Assembly: GCA_902785945.1 (NCBI GenBank) | Contig: CADAAR010000012.1 | Span: 62,001 to 126,000, forward strand | Direction: 5' to 3' | Source of the DNA: an uncultured Prevotellaceae bacterium | GTDB lineage: Bacteria; Bacteroidota; Bacteroidia; Bacteroidales; Bacteroidaceae | DNA: 64,000 bases | Part shown: piece after piece, positions 26,511 to 35,574 of the stretch | Layout of the letters: every line of letters starts with the position of its first letter | Position numbering within the stretch: position 1 is the first letter of the stretch | The notes under the pieces: generated by a model | Told to the model about the DNA's origin: nothing | What the model saw: the letters and a program-made list of their open reading frames with translations, nothing else | Databases searched by the model: none | Position numbers and translations under genes: made by a program

Positions 26511-29042
26511 TTATTTATATGTGACATACATTGTTGCGAAGTTGGCACTAGTGTCACCAAAGTAACCGCTCCAAGAAGGCAGAGTAGGCCAAGTGCCGTT
26601 ATAGAATTTACCACCTACGTACATATCAGCACCGAGGTAACAAGCTTTAGTAACCTCAATTTCTGTGTTAAGCTTAATGTTTACAGGAGAGAGAACCATC
26701 AAACCCTCATAGGTAGCCTTAGCCGGATCAGTAAGGCTCCATGCGATTTCTTTATCTTCCTCATCATTAATCTCAACATACTTAACCTGAGCAGATACCT
26801 TAGCAATAGTCTTGACGCCACCTATAATGTTGATGTAGTTGACACGTGCTCCTACCACATCTGCGTTGAGTATACCATCTGCAGGAGCATCACCTGCGGA
26901 TACTGTTACAGAAACAAATCCCTCGTCAGCAGCTGCATCAATAGAGATGTTGTCCTCTTCCTTGTTGCTGTAGGGGAGGTCGATTGTACCAATCTTGTTT
27001 GTACCTCCGAATGCGGCAGCGAAGTTACCACCAATCTGGTTTGCTGTGATGTAAGTCTTAGCATCAATATCATCATGCTTAATCAGACCTACGTTGGTAA
27101 TTTTACCACCATTCACTGTAGCAAAGACACCCTTGTTTACGACCTTACCAATCTTAGAGTCATCGCCATCGAAGCGTGTAGGTATATCAGAAGCAAAGTT
27201 AGTAAAGTTCGATTTATCCTGACGATACTCAGCACCCTTAGCGATGTTTACATCCTTCATGTTGGTTACGTTGAATTGAACGAAGAGTTTTCCACCACTG
27301 ATGTTCCAAGTGCCGTTGTTTACGAGAACCACATTGTTCTGAGTTCCATCATTCTCAGTAGTCTTAAGGATAGCACCCTCTGTGTTCACCATTGTACCTC
27401 TGTTGATAAAGCGGTTTACACCAGCCTTAGTAACCTTAACAGCGCCCTTCCAGTTCCAAGTCTCGCCTGCATTAAATGCAACATCAGCTACCTGTGTGCC
27501 ATTAGCTGCGATGAAAGCAATATCCTTGACATCGCCTCCGCCAGTGATGACAATCGTATTACAGAATTCATCATCTACACCATCTACATGAGGTACACTA
27601 CAGGGCTTAACCTTGAAGTTAAGAGTACTGCCATTGATCTCGTTGATTTTCGCAATAGTCTGCTGAGAAATCTCGAACTCATGCTTAGTCTTGTCACCAT
27701 CAAGGATAACCTCAACAGCAGGAAGACCTAACTCCTTCCAAACGCGAACAACATCACGGAGCTGCTTGTCACTCGTAATATGGAGTCCAGACATATCAAG
27801 GTGGTTAAGGTAAACTTTCACATAGCGAGTTACAGCAGTACCCTGAGGCTCACCCTTTACAACGCTACCATCCTTTTTGTTCTTATAATTAGAGAAGAAG
27901 TTGATGGTCTGCTTCAGACCCTTTTCAATATTAGCTGTGGTTTTGTATTTACCAGCGCCTTCGCCAGCGGTTTCCTTAGTGGCAGGTGTAGTCTCGCCAT
28001 CAGCATCAGTAGCAGGCTTTTCAGAAAGGTAGCGATACCAAGCAGTAGCATACTCGGTGGCGTCGTTATATTGAGAACCTGCAACACCATTTTTAGCCAC
28101 AACCACCTGACCATAGTAGGTGTTTACAATAATAGCAGCATCCTCAACACTCTTCGTAGCATCAGCAGGATCAATCTCTGCCTGAGGCAGAATGAGGAAC
28201 TTGCAGCTTTCGGTACCCACTATACACTTTGTAGTCAGCTCGGCTGACTTCACCAAGTCAGTAGAAGCCAAATTGAAATCTGTTACTTTTTCCCAAGCTC
28301 TGTTAGTGTGAGCGTTGTCCCATTGATCCGTAATTGCACCTGTAGGATCTGTGAATTTAACAGGAAGCACTGTTGTGAACTCAGTGTTACCACCGGCTTT
28401 GGTTTGGAGTTTCACGCTGGTGAGGGTGATAGGAGCGATAGGATCTACAGGTAACTCAGTAAGAGCTTTAATCTTATCCATTTTCACCCAGTCAGCCTTC
28501 AGGTTAAGCTGAGAGGCCATCGGACGCATGTAGATGGGATACTTTCTGTCCTTACCTGCAGTGTTGTAAGGTGCTTTTTTATTGTACCCTGCGATATTAA
28601 CGAGATCAGACACATATGGAATGTTGTTCTCAATGTTTGTCAGCTCTACGGGAATCATGAGCGTGAGATTATCTGCTGGTTTGACGCGGAATGCGGTGTC
28701 AACCGGCCAAACCATGATAGCTCTACCTTCCTTAATCATCGTAGGAGTGCTCAGAGTGGCTCCTTCATCGCTTTTAACTGCCTTATAGGCTGCATTCTCA
28801 AAACCAGTCACTGCACCACCTCCAGCGGCTCCATGATAAAGGGTAAAGAGATCACCTTCATCTGCATTCCATACAATCGTATTTCCATCCATTGATGCTC
28901 TTGTAAATGCATCATTGTTGTTGAGAACTTCGAACTGAACGGAACCAACTTCCTCAGCCACTTTCTGGCTTTCGAAATCTTTGTCAGTACATGCCGTAAG
29001 CGCAGCGAGCGACATGGCGGCAAATAAAAGTTTCTTGTTCAT
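26511..29042 (-). CDS. Large beta-helix-like surface lipoprotein, 843 residues
   Basis: The lipobox is LTAC with Cys18. The N-terminal half (e.g. VQFEVLNNNDAFTRAS, IVWNADEGDLFTLYHG) resembles the fimbrillin-like and related secreted lipoproteins of Bacteroidales. Residues ~490-740 have repeated strand-turn units rich in N.GT and GG turns (INRGTMVNTEGAILK, VNNGTWNISGGKLF, VNKGVFATVNGGKI), suggesting a right-handed beta-helix. No enzyme motif is seen. It follows the 48-residue peptide gene by 25 bp, and both appear to be read from the long leader starting near 29766. An adhesin or structural surface role is inference. Confidence 0.75.
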   Translation of the reverse strand: MNKKLLFAAMSLAALTACTDKDFESQKVAEEVGSVQFEVLNNNDAFTRASMDGNTIVWNADEGDLFTLYHGAAGGGAVTGFENAAYKAVKSDEGATLSTPTMIKEGRAIMVWPVDTAFRVKPADNLTLMIPVELTNIENNIPYVSDLVNIAGYNKKAPYNTAGKDRKYPIYMRPMASQLNLKADWVKMDKIKALTELPVDPIAPITLTSVKLQTKAGGNTEFTTVLPVKFTDPTGAITDQWDNAHTNRAWEKVTDFNLASTDLVKSAELTTKCIVGTESCKFLILPQAEIDPADATKSVEDAAIIVNTYYGQVVVAKNGVAGSQYNDATEYATAWYRYLSEKPATDADGETTPATKETAGEGAGKYKTTANIEKGLKQTINFFSNYKNKKDGSVVKGEPQGTAVTRYVKVYLNHLDMSGLHITSDKQLRDVVRVWKELGLPAVEVILDGDKTKHEFEISQQTIAKINEINGSTLNFKVKPCSVPHVDGVDDEFCNTIVITGGGDVKDIAFIAANGTQVADVAFNAGETWNWKGAVKVTKAGVNRFINRGTMVNTEGAILKTTENDGTQNNVVLVNNGTWNISGGKLFVQFNVTNMKDVNIAKGAEYRQDKSNFTNFASDIPTRFDGDDSKIGKVVNKGVFATVNGGKITNVGLIKHDDIDAKTYITANQIGGNFAAAFGGTNKIGTIDLPYSNKEEDNISIDAAADEGFVSVTVSAGDAPADGILNADVVGARVNYINIIGGVKTIAKVSAQVKYVEINDEEDKEIAWSLTDPAKATYEGLMVLSPVNIKLNTEIEVTKACYLGADMYVGGKFYNGTWPTLPSWSGYFGDTSANFATMYVTYK

Positions 29043-29067
29043 AAAAAAATTTTTAAGTTAATAATTA

Positions 29068-29214
29068 TTATTCCTCTTCTTCAATTTCTTCCGTTGAGCC
29101 ATGGAACGGATTCGTTGTGGGGTCTGAGCTTCCAGCCAAAAGCTGGGCTTCGACATTCAGCTCTACCACCTCGCAGGCGGGAGCAGCATAGAATTTCAAT
29201 ACTTTCTTGTCCAT
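29068..29214 (-). CDS. 48-residue peptide, operon partner of the lipoprotein
   Basis: The sequence starts MDKKVLKFYAAPACEVV, then VELNVEAQLLAGSS, a short linker and an acidic tail TEEIEEEE. It has no signal peptide. The K-x-Y-x-x-P-x-x-E-V ... LLAGS layout is one I associate with short uncharacterised Bacteroidales peptides found beside surface-protein genes; the family link is from memory and the function is unknown. The start is supported by the AT-rich leader (AAATTTTAAAAAATT) directly before the ATG. The stop is followed 25 bp later by the lipoprotein ATG, which supports co-expression. A small regulator, a chaperone or a secreted peptide are all possible. Confidence 0.65.
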   Translation of the reverse strand: MDKKVLKFYAAPACEVVELNVEAQLLAGSSDPTTNPFHGSTEEIEEEE

Positions 29215-29352
29215 AATTTTTTAAAATTTAAAATGTTAATAAAAGAAGTTATTTAAAATTGTACATAATTCAACCCTTCGGCCAGCTGCTCCCCTGCTGG
29301 TCGTCACTCTCATTAACATTCGGATTATGGAACTATCCCGACTCGCGGGAAT

Positions 29353-29766
29353 AAAAAAAGACGTGGGAGTAAAGTTTCTCTCCGCGCCTATCCTAACGTT
29401 CAGGCCTTCGCATTGCCCCTTCCTAAGGATAAGCAACGTAAAGCCTGCCCACGTCGAGTGATATATACACACACTACGACCTGACATAATTCCATTCTTC
29501 TATATACGCCAAGACGCACCCCACCAATGAGGGTACACCTTATTTATATATATAAAGGAAAAATCAGGCGCAGGGAATATAAAACTCACCCACGCGAACG
29601 TCTCTGTTGCATCACCGCTGTAGGAAGATTCAAAGTTGCGAAGTTTGAACGTACAGACAGGTAACGTTTCGAAAACGTCCTTTCGAGACTGGCCCTACAA
29701 ACGGCCTGGTGTCTCTTCCATCGATGTTATTTACTTACGCCCACCCACTCCTGGGCAGGCTTTATC
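29353..29766 (-). ncRNA. Structured leader RNA or ncRNA with possible attenuator
   Basis: Transcription should begin near 29766 on the minus strand. The 5' end contains TAAAGCCTGCCCA (29764-29752), perfectly complementary to TGGGCAGGCTTTA (29451-29439), which closes a ~326-nt domain with several internal hairpins: GAGAC/GTCTC with GGCC/GGCC near 29670-29715, ACGTTT/AAACGT, and TTCAAA/TTTGAA. Near the 3' end GACGTGGG (29455-29448) can pair with CCCACGTC (29367-29360), which is followed by seven T, as in a terminator. The two long-range pairings share four bases, so they compete. It matches none of RNase P, tmRNA or the riboswitches I know. It could be a leader controlling the downstream operon or a free RNA. 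Confidence 0.55.
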
Positions 29767-29770
29767 GGTG

Positions 29771-29801
29771 CAAAGATAGGAAATAATTCTGAACTACCAA
29801 A
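29771..29801 (-). promoter_or_regulatory. Strong promoter of the structured leader
   Basis: On the minus strand TTTG (29801-29798), a 19-bp spacer and TATCTTTG (29778-29771). No other TAnnTTTG is found on this strand down to the 48-aa gene. Confidence 0.85.
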
Positions 29802-29911
29802 CATTTTTTAGGAAAAATTCGCATTTTAGGCGAAAAAAAATGATTTTCGGGCAAAAAATCCCTATTATTAGGCAGTTATAGGCATTATTTTGTATCTTTA
29901 ACATTATTTAT

Positions 29912-31267
29912 TTATTTGCAGAGTTTACAGCCATCGCATTTGTTGAGCTCACCTCGGAAACGCTTTTCCACCAAGTAGTGGAGACGGTCGCGAAGGGGTT
30001 CGAGCTGCATGTGGTCGATGACCTCGTTGATAAAGGCATTCTGCAGCAGAAGCTTGGCCTCATTGAGCGAGATACCTCGCTGACGCATGTAGAAAAGTGC
30101 TGCATCGTTGAGCTGACCAACGGTAGAGCCGTGGGCACATTTCACATCGTCGGCATAGATCTCCAGCATCGGCTGGGTGTACATGCGGGCCTCACGGGTA
30201 GCCGTCAAGTTCTGGTTGGTCATCTGCGAGGTGGTCTTCTGGGCTCCATGCTCCACGAGCACACGACCTGCAAAGGCACCTGTGGCCTTATCGTCGAGCA
30301 CATATTTATAAAGCTCGTTCGAGGTGCAATGCGACACCTTGTGGGTAATGAGCGTATTGTTGTCGACTTGTTGCTCCTTATCGGCAATCACACAACCATA
30401 GCACTGACATTCGGCTCCTTCGCCAGAGAAGGTAAGGTCGAGTTTGTTACGAGTGACGCCATTGTGCAGCGTAATGACATTGTGATTTACACGACTGTTG
30501 GCCTGCTGGTCGATATAGACATTGCTCACGCGTACATTCTTATAATGTGTTTCCTCGAGACAATAGAGATCGAGTGAAGCATTTTCACCAACATAAGCCT
30601 CGATAACCTGTGTAGCAAGGAAGTTACGGTCATCAGCAGCATGGTCGCAGAAGAGCATCTTGATTTCCGCTCCCTCTTCGAGGATGATGAGCACACGACG
30701 GTTGACCATGAGATCGGGCACCTGACGCTGAGCATTCTGAGGAGTCGCCTTCAGGATATTAATGACCTGAATGGCACGATCGACCTTGACATTCTTAGGC
30801 ACATAGACCAGCATGCCGTCTTGAGCCAACATCGTATTCAAGGCCGTAATGGCATCGTCGGATGTCTTAGCGAGTTTTGAATAGTACTTCGCTATGAGGT
30901 CTGGATAATCACGCAGTGAACCCACGATAACACCCTCAGGCAAGTGACCTTTTGGCTTATCATCGCGATAGAACATATCATTGACGACGAAATAGAGGCT
31001 CGTGCTCAGATTGGGCACATCGCAGCGGAAGGCAATATAGGGATCGACGGGAATCTCGAGACGGTTCAGATTCACGCCATAATCAGGGGCAAAGAGTTTC
31101 TGGATATCAGTGTACTTATAACGCTCCACCTTCTTGGATGGGAAGCCTTGCCTGCGGAAATCCTCAAAAGCCTCATCACGCACAGCGTTCATGGCCTCTG
31201 GAGCATGGGAGAAAATCATCTCCCGTGCCTGCTGATAGAGTTCTATGTATTGCTGTTCGCTGTTCAT
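29912..31267 (-). CDS. sufD: SufD, Fe-S cluster assembly scaffold subunit
   Basis: This 451-residue protein of the SufB/SufD family is part of the SufBC2D complex that builds Fe-S clusters in the cytoplasm. The N-terminal helical part (AFEDFRRQGFPSKKVERYKYTD) and the C-terminal beta-helix core (ARMYTQPMLEIYADDVKCAHGSTVGQ) are typical, including the conserved late C-H pair (KCAH). The C-terminus adds a Cys-rich NKCDGCKLCK. The start overlaps the sufC stop (ATGA, 31264-31267). Order sufB-sufC-sufD is the usual one in Bacteroidetes. Confidence 0.95.
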   Translation of the reverse strand: MNSEQQYIELYQQAREMIFSHAPEAMNAVRDEAFEDFRRQGFPSKKVERYKYTDIQKLFAPDYGVNLNRLEIPVDPYIAFRCDVPNLSTSLYFVVNDMFYRDDKPKGHLPEGVIVGSLRDYPDLIAKYYSKLAKTSDDAITALNTMLAQDGMLVYVPKNVKVDRAIQVINILKATPQNAQRQVPDLMVNRRVLIILEEGAEIKMLFCDHAADDRNFLATQVIEAYVGENASLDLYCLEETHYKNVRVSNVYIDQQANSRVNHNVITLHNGVTRNKLDLTFSGEGAECQCYGCVIADKEQQVDNNTLITHKVSHCTSNELYKYVLDDKATGAFAGRVLVEHGAQKTTSQMTNQNLTATREARMYTQPMLEIYADDVKCAHGSTVGQLNDAALFYMRQRGISLNEAKLLLQNAFINEVIDHMQLEPLRDRLHYLVEKRFRGELNKCDGCKLCK

Positions 31268-32019
31268 TCTTCGCCAATTTCTTCTTTAATCCAATCGTAA
31301 CCGTGCTCCTGAATCTGCTTAGCAAGGTCAGGACCACCCGTCTTCACGATACGACCCTTGTAGAGCACATGCACAAACTGTGGACGAATCATCTCCAACA
31401 GACGGTCGTAGTGGGTGATGACAATGCAAGAAGTCTCTGACGTCTGGAGCTTGTTGACACCTTCTGCCACAATACGCATGGCGTCGACATCAAGACCAGA
31501 ATCCGTTTCGTCGAGGATGCTCAGTTTGGGTTCAAGCATGGCCATCTGGAATATCTCGTTGCGCTTCTTCTCACCACCGCTAAAGCCCTCGTTCACTGAA
31601 CGGTTGGCCAACTTCGAGTCGAGTTCCACAATCTTACGCTTCTCACGTTGCAACTTCAGAAACTCAGCCGCATTCATCGGCTCGAGACCCTGATACTTAC
31701 GTTTCTCGTTGATGGCAGCTTTCATGAAGTTGGTCATTGAGACACCAGGAATCTCCACAGGATACTGAAACGACAGGAACAAACCTTCGTGCGCCCTGTC
31801 CTCAGGCTTCATCTCCAGGAGATTCTTGCCATTGAAATAAGCTTCGCCCTCAGTCACTTCGTAAAGCGGATTACCTACGAGCACAGCACTCAGCGTCGAC
31901 TTGCCCGAGCCATTGGGTCCCATGATAGCATGCGTCTCGCCATCGTTGATCACAAGGTCGATGCCTTTTAATATCTCTTTCTCGCCAATCTTAGCGTGTA
32001 AGTTCTTAACTTCTAACAT
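31264..32019 (-). CDS. sufC: SufC, Fe-S assembly ATPase
   Basis: This 251-residue ABC-type ATPase of the SufBC2D complex has Walker A GPNGSGKST near residues 35-43 and a signature-like FSGGEKKRNEI near 145-155. Walker B is LSILDETDSGLD, followed by the H-loop VITHYD. It powers conformational change in SufB-SufD during cluster assembly. The leader before the ATG is made of AATTG/ATTTGAC-type repeats (32020-32058), like the one before infB. The stop overlaps sufD. Confidence 0.95.
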   Translation of the reverse strand: MLEVKNLHAKIGEKEILKGIDLVINDGETHAIMGPNGSGKSTLSAVLVGNPLYEVTEGEAYFNGKNLLEMKPEDRAHEGLFLSFQYPVEIPGVSMTNFMKAAINEKRKYQGLEPMNAAEFLKLQREKRKIVELDSKLANRSVNEGFSGGEKKRNEIFQMAMLEPKLSILDETDSGLDVDAMRIVAEGVNKLQTSETSCIVITHYDRLLEMIRPQFVHVLYKGRIVKTGGPDLAKQIQEHGYDWIKEEIGEE

Positions 32020-32058
32020 CTATTTATTTGACTATTTGACAATTTACAATCTGACAAT

Positions 32059-33522
32059 TTAGCCTACCGTGCCTTCGAGGGAGACGGAGAGGAGCTTCTG
32101 CGCCTCGACGGCAAACTCCATGGGCAACTTCTGCAGCACTTCCTTGGCATAGCCATTGACGATAAGACCAACAGCCTGCTCTGTGGGAATGCCACGTTGA
32201 TTGCAGTAGAAAAGTTGGTCTTCGCTGATCTTCGAAGTGGTAGCCTCGTGCTCAAAGATGGCCGTATCGTTGTGCACATCCATATAGGGGAAAGTATGGG
32301 CGCCACAGTCAGAGCCCAAGAGCAGTGAATCGCACGAGCTATAGTTACGAGCATTATCGGCAGTAGCCGCAGCACGCACCAAACCACGATAGCTGTTTTG
32401 AGAGTGACCAGCAGAAATACCCTTCGAGATAATCGTCGACTTGGTATTTTTACCAATGTGAATCATCTTCGTACCTGTGTCAGCCTCCTGATAGTTGTTG
32501 GTGACTGCCACTGAATAGAACTCTGCCTGTGAGTTATCGCCTCTGAGGATACACGAGGGATATTTCCACGTGATGGCAGAGCCCGTCTCCACCTGTGTCC
32601 ACGAGAGTTTGGAGTCGACACCCCGCAGGTCGCCTCGCTTCGTCACGAGGTTCAGCACACCGCCCTTACCATTTTCATCACCAGGATACCAATTCTGAAC
32701 GGTGGAGTATTTCACCTCTGCACGATCCTTGACGATGATTTCAACGATGGCCGCATGCAGCTGGTTTTCGTCACGCATCGGGGCGGTGCAGCCTTCGAGA
32801 TAGGAGACATAAGCATCATCGTCAGCGATAATCAGCGTACGCTCAAACTGACCCGTGTTACGGGCATTGATACGGAAATAGCTGCTTAGCTCCATCGGAC
32901 AGCGCACCCCCTTGGGGATATACACAAACGAGCCATCAGAGAAGACTGCCGAGTTCAGCGCTGCAAAGAAATTATCCTTATAAGGCACTACAGAGCCCAG
33001 ATATTCGCGCACCAGGTCAGGATGCTCCTTAATGGCATCGCCAATCGAGCAGAAGATGACACCCTTCTCGCGGAGCTTCTCCTTGAAGGTGGTCTTCACG
33101 CTGACAGAGTCCATGATGGCATCGACAGCCGTATTGCCAGAGAGAGCCAGACGCTCCTCAAGGGGAATGCCCAACTTATCGAAGGTCTTCTCCAACTCAG
33201 GGTCAATCTCCTGACTCTTGTCTCCTGACTCCTGACTCCTTTTCTTTGCCATCGGATCGGCATAATAACTGATGGCCTGGTAATCAATCTCAGGCACATG
33301 CACATGTCCCCATTTGGGTTCTGTCTGCTCCTTCCAATAGCGGAATGCCTTCAAGCGGAACTCGAGCATCCACTCGGGCTCCCCTTTCTTGGCAGAGATG
33401 AGCCGAACAATATCCTCGTTCAGCCCCTTTTCTATGATTTCTGTATGTACGTCGGTCGTGAAGCCGAACTCATATTTCTGTTCGGCGATGCGACGTACGA
33501 GTTTGTTATCGTCTTTTCCCAT
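32059..33522 (-). CDS. sufB: SufB, Fe-S cluster scaffold
   Basis: This 487-residue protein is the principal scaffold of SufBC2D. It has the conserved [22 protein letters not shown] segment (here [18 protein letters not shown]), [20 protein letters not shown] and the C-terminal [16 protein letters not shown] region. Residues ~92-108, in the variable linker before IDPELEKTF, are encoded by tandem GAGTCAGGA repeats (33208-33242), which look like a recent low-complexity replacement of normal length. The start lies 17 bp inside the upstream phosphatase gene, indicating tight coupling. Confidence 0.95.
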   Translation of the reverse strand: MGKDDNKLVRRIAEQKYEFGFTTDVHTEIIEKGLNEDIVRLISAKKGEPEWMLEFRLKAFRYWKEQTEPKWGHVHVPEIDYQAISYYADPMAKKRSQESGDKSQEIDPELEKTFDKLGIPLEERLALSGNTAVDAIMDSVSVKTTFKEKLREKGVIFCSIGDAIKEHPDLVREYLGSVVPYKDNFFAALNSAVFSDGSFVYIPKGVRCPMELSSYFRINARNTGQFERTLIIADDDAYVSYLEGCTAPMRDENQLHAAIVEIIVKDRAEVKYSTVQNWYPGDENGKGGVLNLVTKRGDLRGVDSKLSWTQVETGSAITWKYPSCILRGDNSQAEFYSVAVTNNYQEADTGTKMIHIGKNTKSTIISKGISAGHSQNSYRGLVRAAATADNARNYSSCDSLLLGSDCGAHTFPYMDVHNDTAIFEHEATTSKISEDQLFYCNQRGIPTEQAVGLIVNGYAKEVLQKLPMEFAVEAQKLLSVSLEGTVG

Positions 33523-35572
33523 ATTTGATAGCCAAAATGGTCATATCGTCACTTTGCTCCGCATCGTCCACAAACCGGTGAACGCCCTCAATCATCTGAT
33601 TAATGATGGCATCAGGCTGATTCTTGCCTTCCTTCACCAGCGATTCTGCAATACGGATGATACGCTGAACGCCAAACAGCGCATGACCTGGATCCTCTGC
33701 CTCATTGAGGCCATCGGTATAGAGGAAGATGGTAGTCTCAGGCTCAATGGCCATCTCCTGTTTCGTAAAGGTCATGTCAGGCATGGCGCCAACAGGCAGA
33801 TTGTGATCACAAGGAAGCGTGCTGACCAGATTTCCGATAAGCATCGCATAGTTGTGACCAGCATTACAATAGCTGAGATATCCGTTTTCGAGATCCAGTA
33901 CACCCACAAAGAGTGTGACGAACATATTCGTTTCGTTGTTTTCCGACATGGCGTCATTGAGTGTTCTGACAATCTCATGAGGCTCAGCCACATGAGCTGC
34001 GATATTACGGAACAGGGAACGTGTGACGGCCATCACCAAGGAGGCGGGCACACCCTTTCCAGACACATCGCCAATGCAGAAGAACAACTTTTCATTGCGA
34101 ATAAAGAAGTCGAAGAGGTCGCCACCCACATCCTTAGCTGGTGTCAGCGAGCCGTAGATATCGATATCGTCGCGCTCAGGATAAGGCGGGAAGGTCTTGG
34201 GCAACATCGACATCTGGATATCGTGCGCCACCTTCAGCTCATTCTCAATAGCAGCCTTCGAAGCAGTGGTATCCTTGAGCTCATCGATATAATGCGTGAG
34301 CGAGTGCTGCATCTCCTCAAAGGAGTCGCGCAACTGACGGATCTCATCATTATGCTTCAGTTGGGGCAAGGGGGCATTGAAATTTCCTTTCGCTACCTCG
34401 TCGGCAGATGCTGCCAGCAAGCCCAACGGGCGGGTAGCACGCTTGGCGACGAACTTACCCACAAACCGCACCACCAGCAAGGCGAGACCAATCATAAGTA
34501 GCAGGGCGATGCCGACAACGATGCCGACGGCATTGATCAAAGCACTCGGAACGGCAATGGCTATCGACCAACTGGTATGTTCAACAGGACAGAAGAACAA
34601 ATAGGCATTGCCGCCGTCATAGTCGAAGTACGGGAAAGAGCATTCCTTACCTTTCTTGTCGGTGTAGGTTCCACTCTCTCCTGCCACCATCCTACGGCCT
34701 ATATAATCGTCGATGGTATCATTCGTTGCCTTAGCCAACTCGAAATAATTCTTATTGATCACAAAGCCACTGTCCGGATGAGCTATATACGTACCATCCT
34801 GGTCGATGATGAAGTTAGTGCATCCTAGTGCTCTCAGCTCCATGATGCCACTGGTAATGATTTCGTCTGAGTCGTCAGAACTGACCTCTACTTCCTGATC
34901 TGACTTAACATTGAGTTTGACGTTTTTACCTCGGGTAGCCTTGCCTTTCATCAACTTCTCACTGAACCACTCCAGCGACAGGTCGGCTCCGAGAATGGCC
35001 ACAGTCTTACCCTGCTTGTTGTGGATAGGAATCATGTAGGATACCAATGGAATAATGGTATCATTCGATTCGAAGAAGGGTTTCGACCAATAGCCACTAT
35101 CAGCCTCAAGAGCCTCCTCAAACCACTCAGCATGGAGATAGTCGTGCTGGGCATCGCCGATGGTGCGCCGCTCAACTGTTCCGTCTTCCCCTTTTACCGC
35201 GTAAGGACAGAACCAGTGTCCTTTCTGCGGATAGTAGTCGGCTACAAAACTGACGCCACAGCTACGGATATGAGGATTCAACTCAACCACCCGCTCCATG
35301 ATGTCATACATATTGTCGGGATGGTCGAGATTCTCCTCTATTTCCGGCACATGATTCTTGGCTCCCACATAAACATCCGAGAGAATTCTTTGGATGTCTT
35401 TCTCAGTACCATTCAGGAAATTCCTGTAAAGGCCGCATTCCTCCCATGTCACAATGTCTACAGCCCCATCATAAAGGAAATACGAAAACAGGGCCATGAC
35501 GATGAGCTGCGCGATACCAATGCGTCGAGTCAGTCGCCGGTAAAAGGGACGTAGCTTGCGTTTCGCTGCCAT
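33506..35572 (-). CDS. Membrane sensor PP2C (SpoIIE-type) phosphatase
   Basis: This 688-residue protein has a membrane segment at ~19-41 and a dCache-like periplasmic sensor at ~45-335 (e.g. [22 protein letters not shown]). A second membrane segment lies at ~345-370, then a HAMP linker and helical coiled region to ~450. The C-terminal SpoIIE-type PP2C domain has [41 protein letters not shown] and DDMTILAI, with metal-binding Asp residues in place. It should dephosphorylate a Ser/Thr-phosphorylated partner, probably an anti-sigma antagonist, in response to an extracellular ligand. It sits between infB (2 bp gap) and sufB (17 bp overlap), as a link in the same transcript. Confidence 0.9.
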   Translation of the reverse strand: MAAKRKLRPFYRRLTRRIGIAQLIVMALFSYFLYDGAVDIVTWEECGLYRNFLNGTEKDIQRILSDVYVGAKNHVPEIEENLDHPDNMYDIMERVVELNPHIRSCGVSFVADYYPQKGHWFCPYAVKGEDGTVERRTIGDAQHDYLHAEWFEEALEADSGYWSKPFFESNDTIIPLVSYMIPIHNKQGKTVAILGADLSLEWFSEKLMKGKATRGKNVKLNVKSDQEVEVSSDDSDEIITSGIMELRALGCTNFIIDQDGTYIAHPDSGFVINKNYFELAKATNDTIDDYIGRRMVAGESGTYTDKKGKECSFPYFDYDGGNAYLFFCPVEHTSWSIAIAVPSALINAVGIVVGIALLLMIGLALLVVRFVGKFVAKRATRPLGLLAASADEVAKGNFNAPLPQLKHNDEIRQLRDSFEEMQHSLTHYIDELKDTTASKAAIENELKVAHDIQMSMLPKTFPPYPERDDIDIYGSLTPAKDVGGDLFDFFIRNEKLFFCIGDVSGKGVPASLVMAVTRSLFRNIAAHVAEPHEIVRTLNDAMSENNETNMFVTLFVGVLDLENGYLSYCNAGHNYAMLIGNLVSTLPCDHNLPVGAMPDMTFTKQEMAIEPETTIFLYTDGLNEAEDPGHALFGVQRIIRIAESLVKEGKNQPDAIINQMIEGVHRFVDDAEQSDDMTILAIKYGKRR

Positions 35573-35574
35573 TC

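Larger units (their letters stand above)
29215..29911. other. Gene-free stretch: long structured leader and promoter
   Basis: It is occupied by the promoter at 29771-29801, a structured RNA region (~29355-29766, minus strand) and ~140 bp of further leader with hairpins (TCCCG/CGGGA at ~29335-29349; CCAGC/GCTGG at ~29280-29300). From 29802 to 29911 it is AT-rich with no clear terminator for sufD. Confidence 0.65.

Noticed and set aside
26412..27731. 439-codon plus-strand open frame
   Set aside because: It is antisense to the 843-residue lipoprotein. Its protein is Cys/Ser/Ile-rich without domains, and the minus frame has a lipobox, promoter and terminator.
29236..29487. 83-codon minus-strand protein in the leader
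   Set aside because: It runs through the terminator-like hairpin and RNA stems, and it has no plausible domain or signal.
29353..29766. tmRNA or RNase P RNA
   Set aside because: There is no tag frame ending ALAA, no tRNA-like ends, and no GAGGAAAGTCC core of RNase P.
33389..34501. 370-codon plus-strand open frame
   Set aside because: It is antisense to the PP2C phosphatase and sufB, both of which have clear family motifs.
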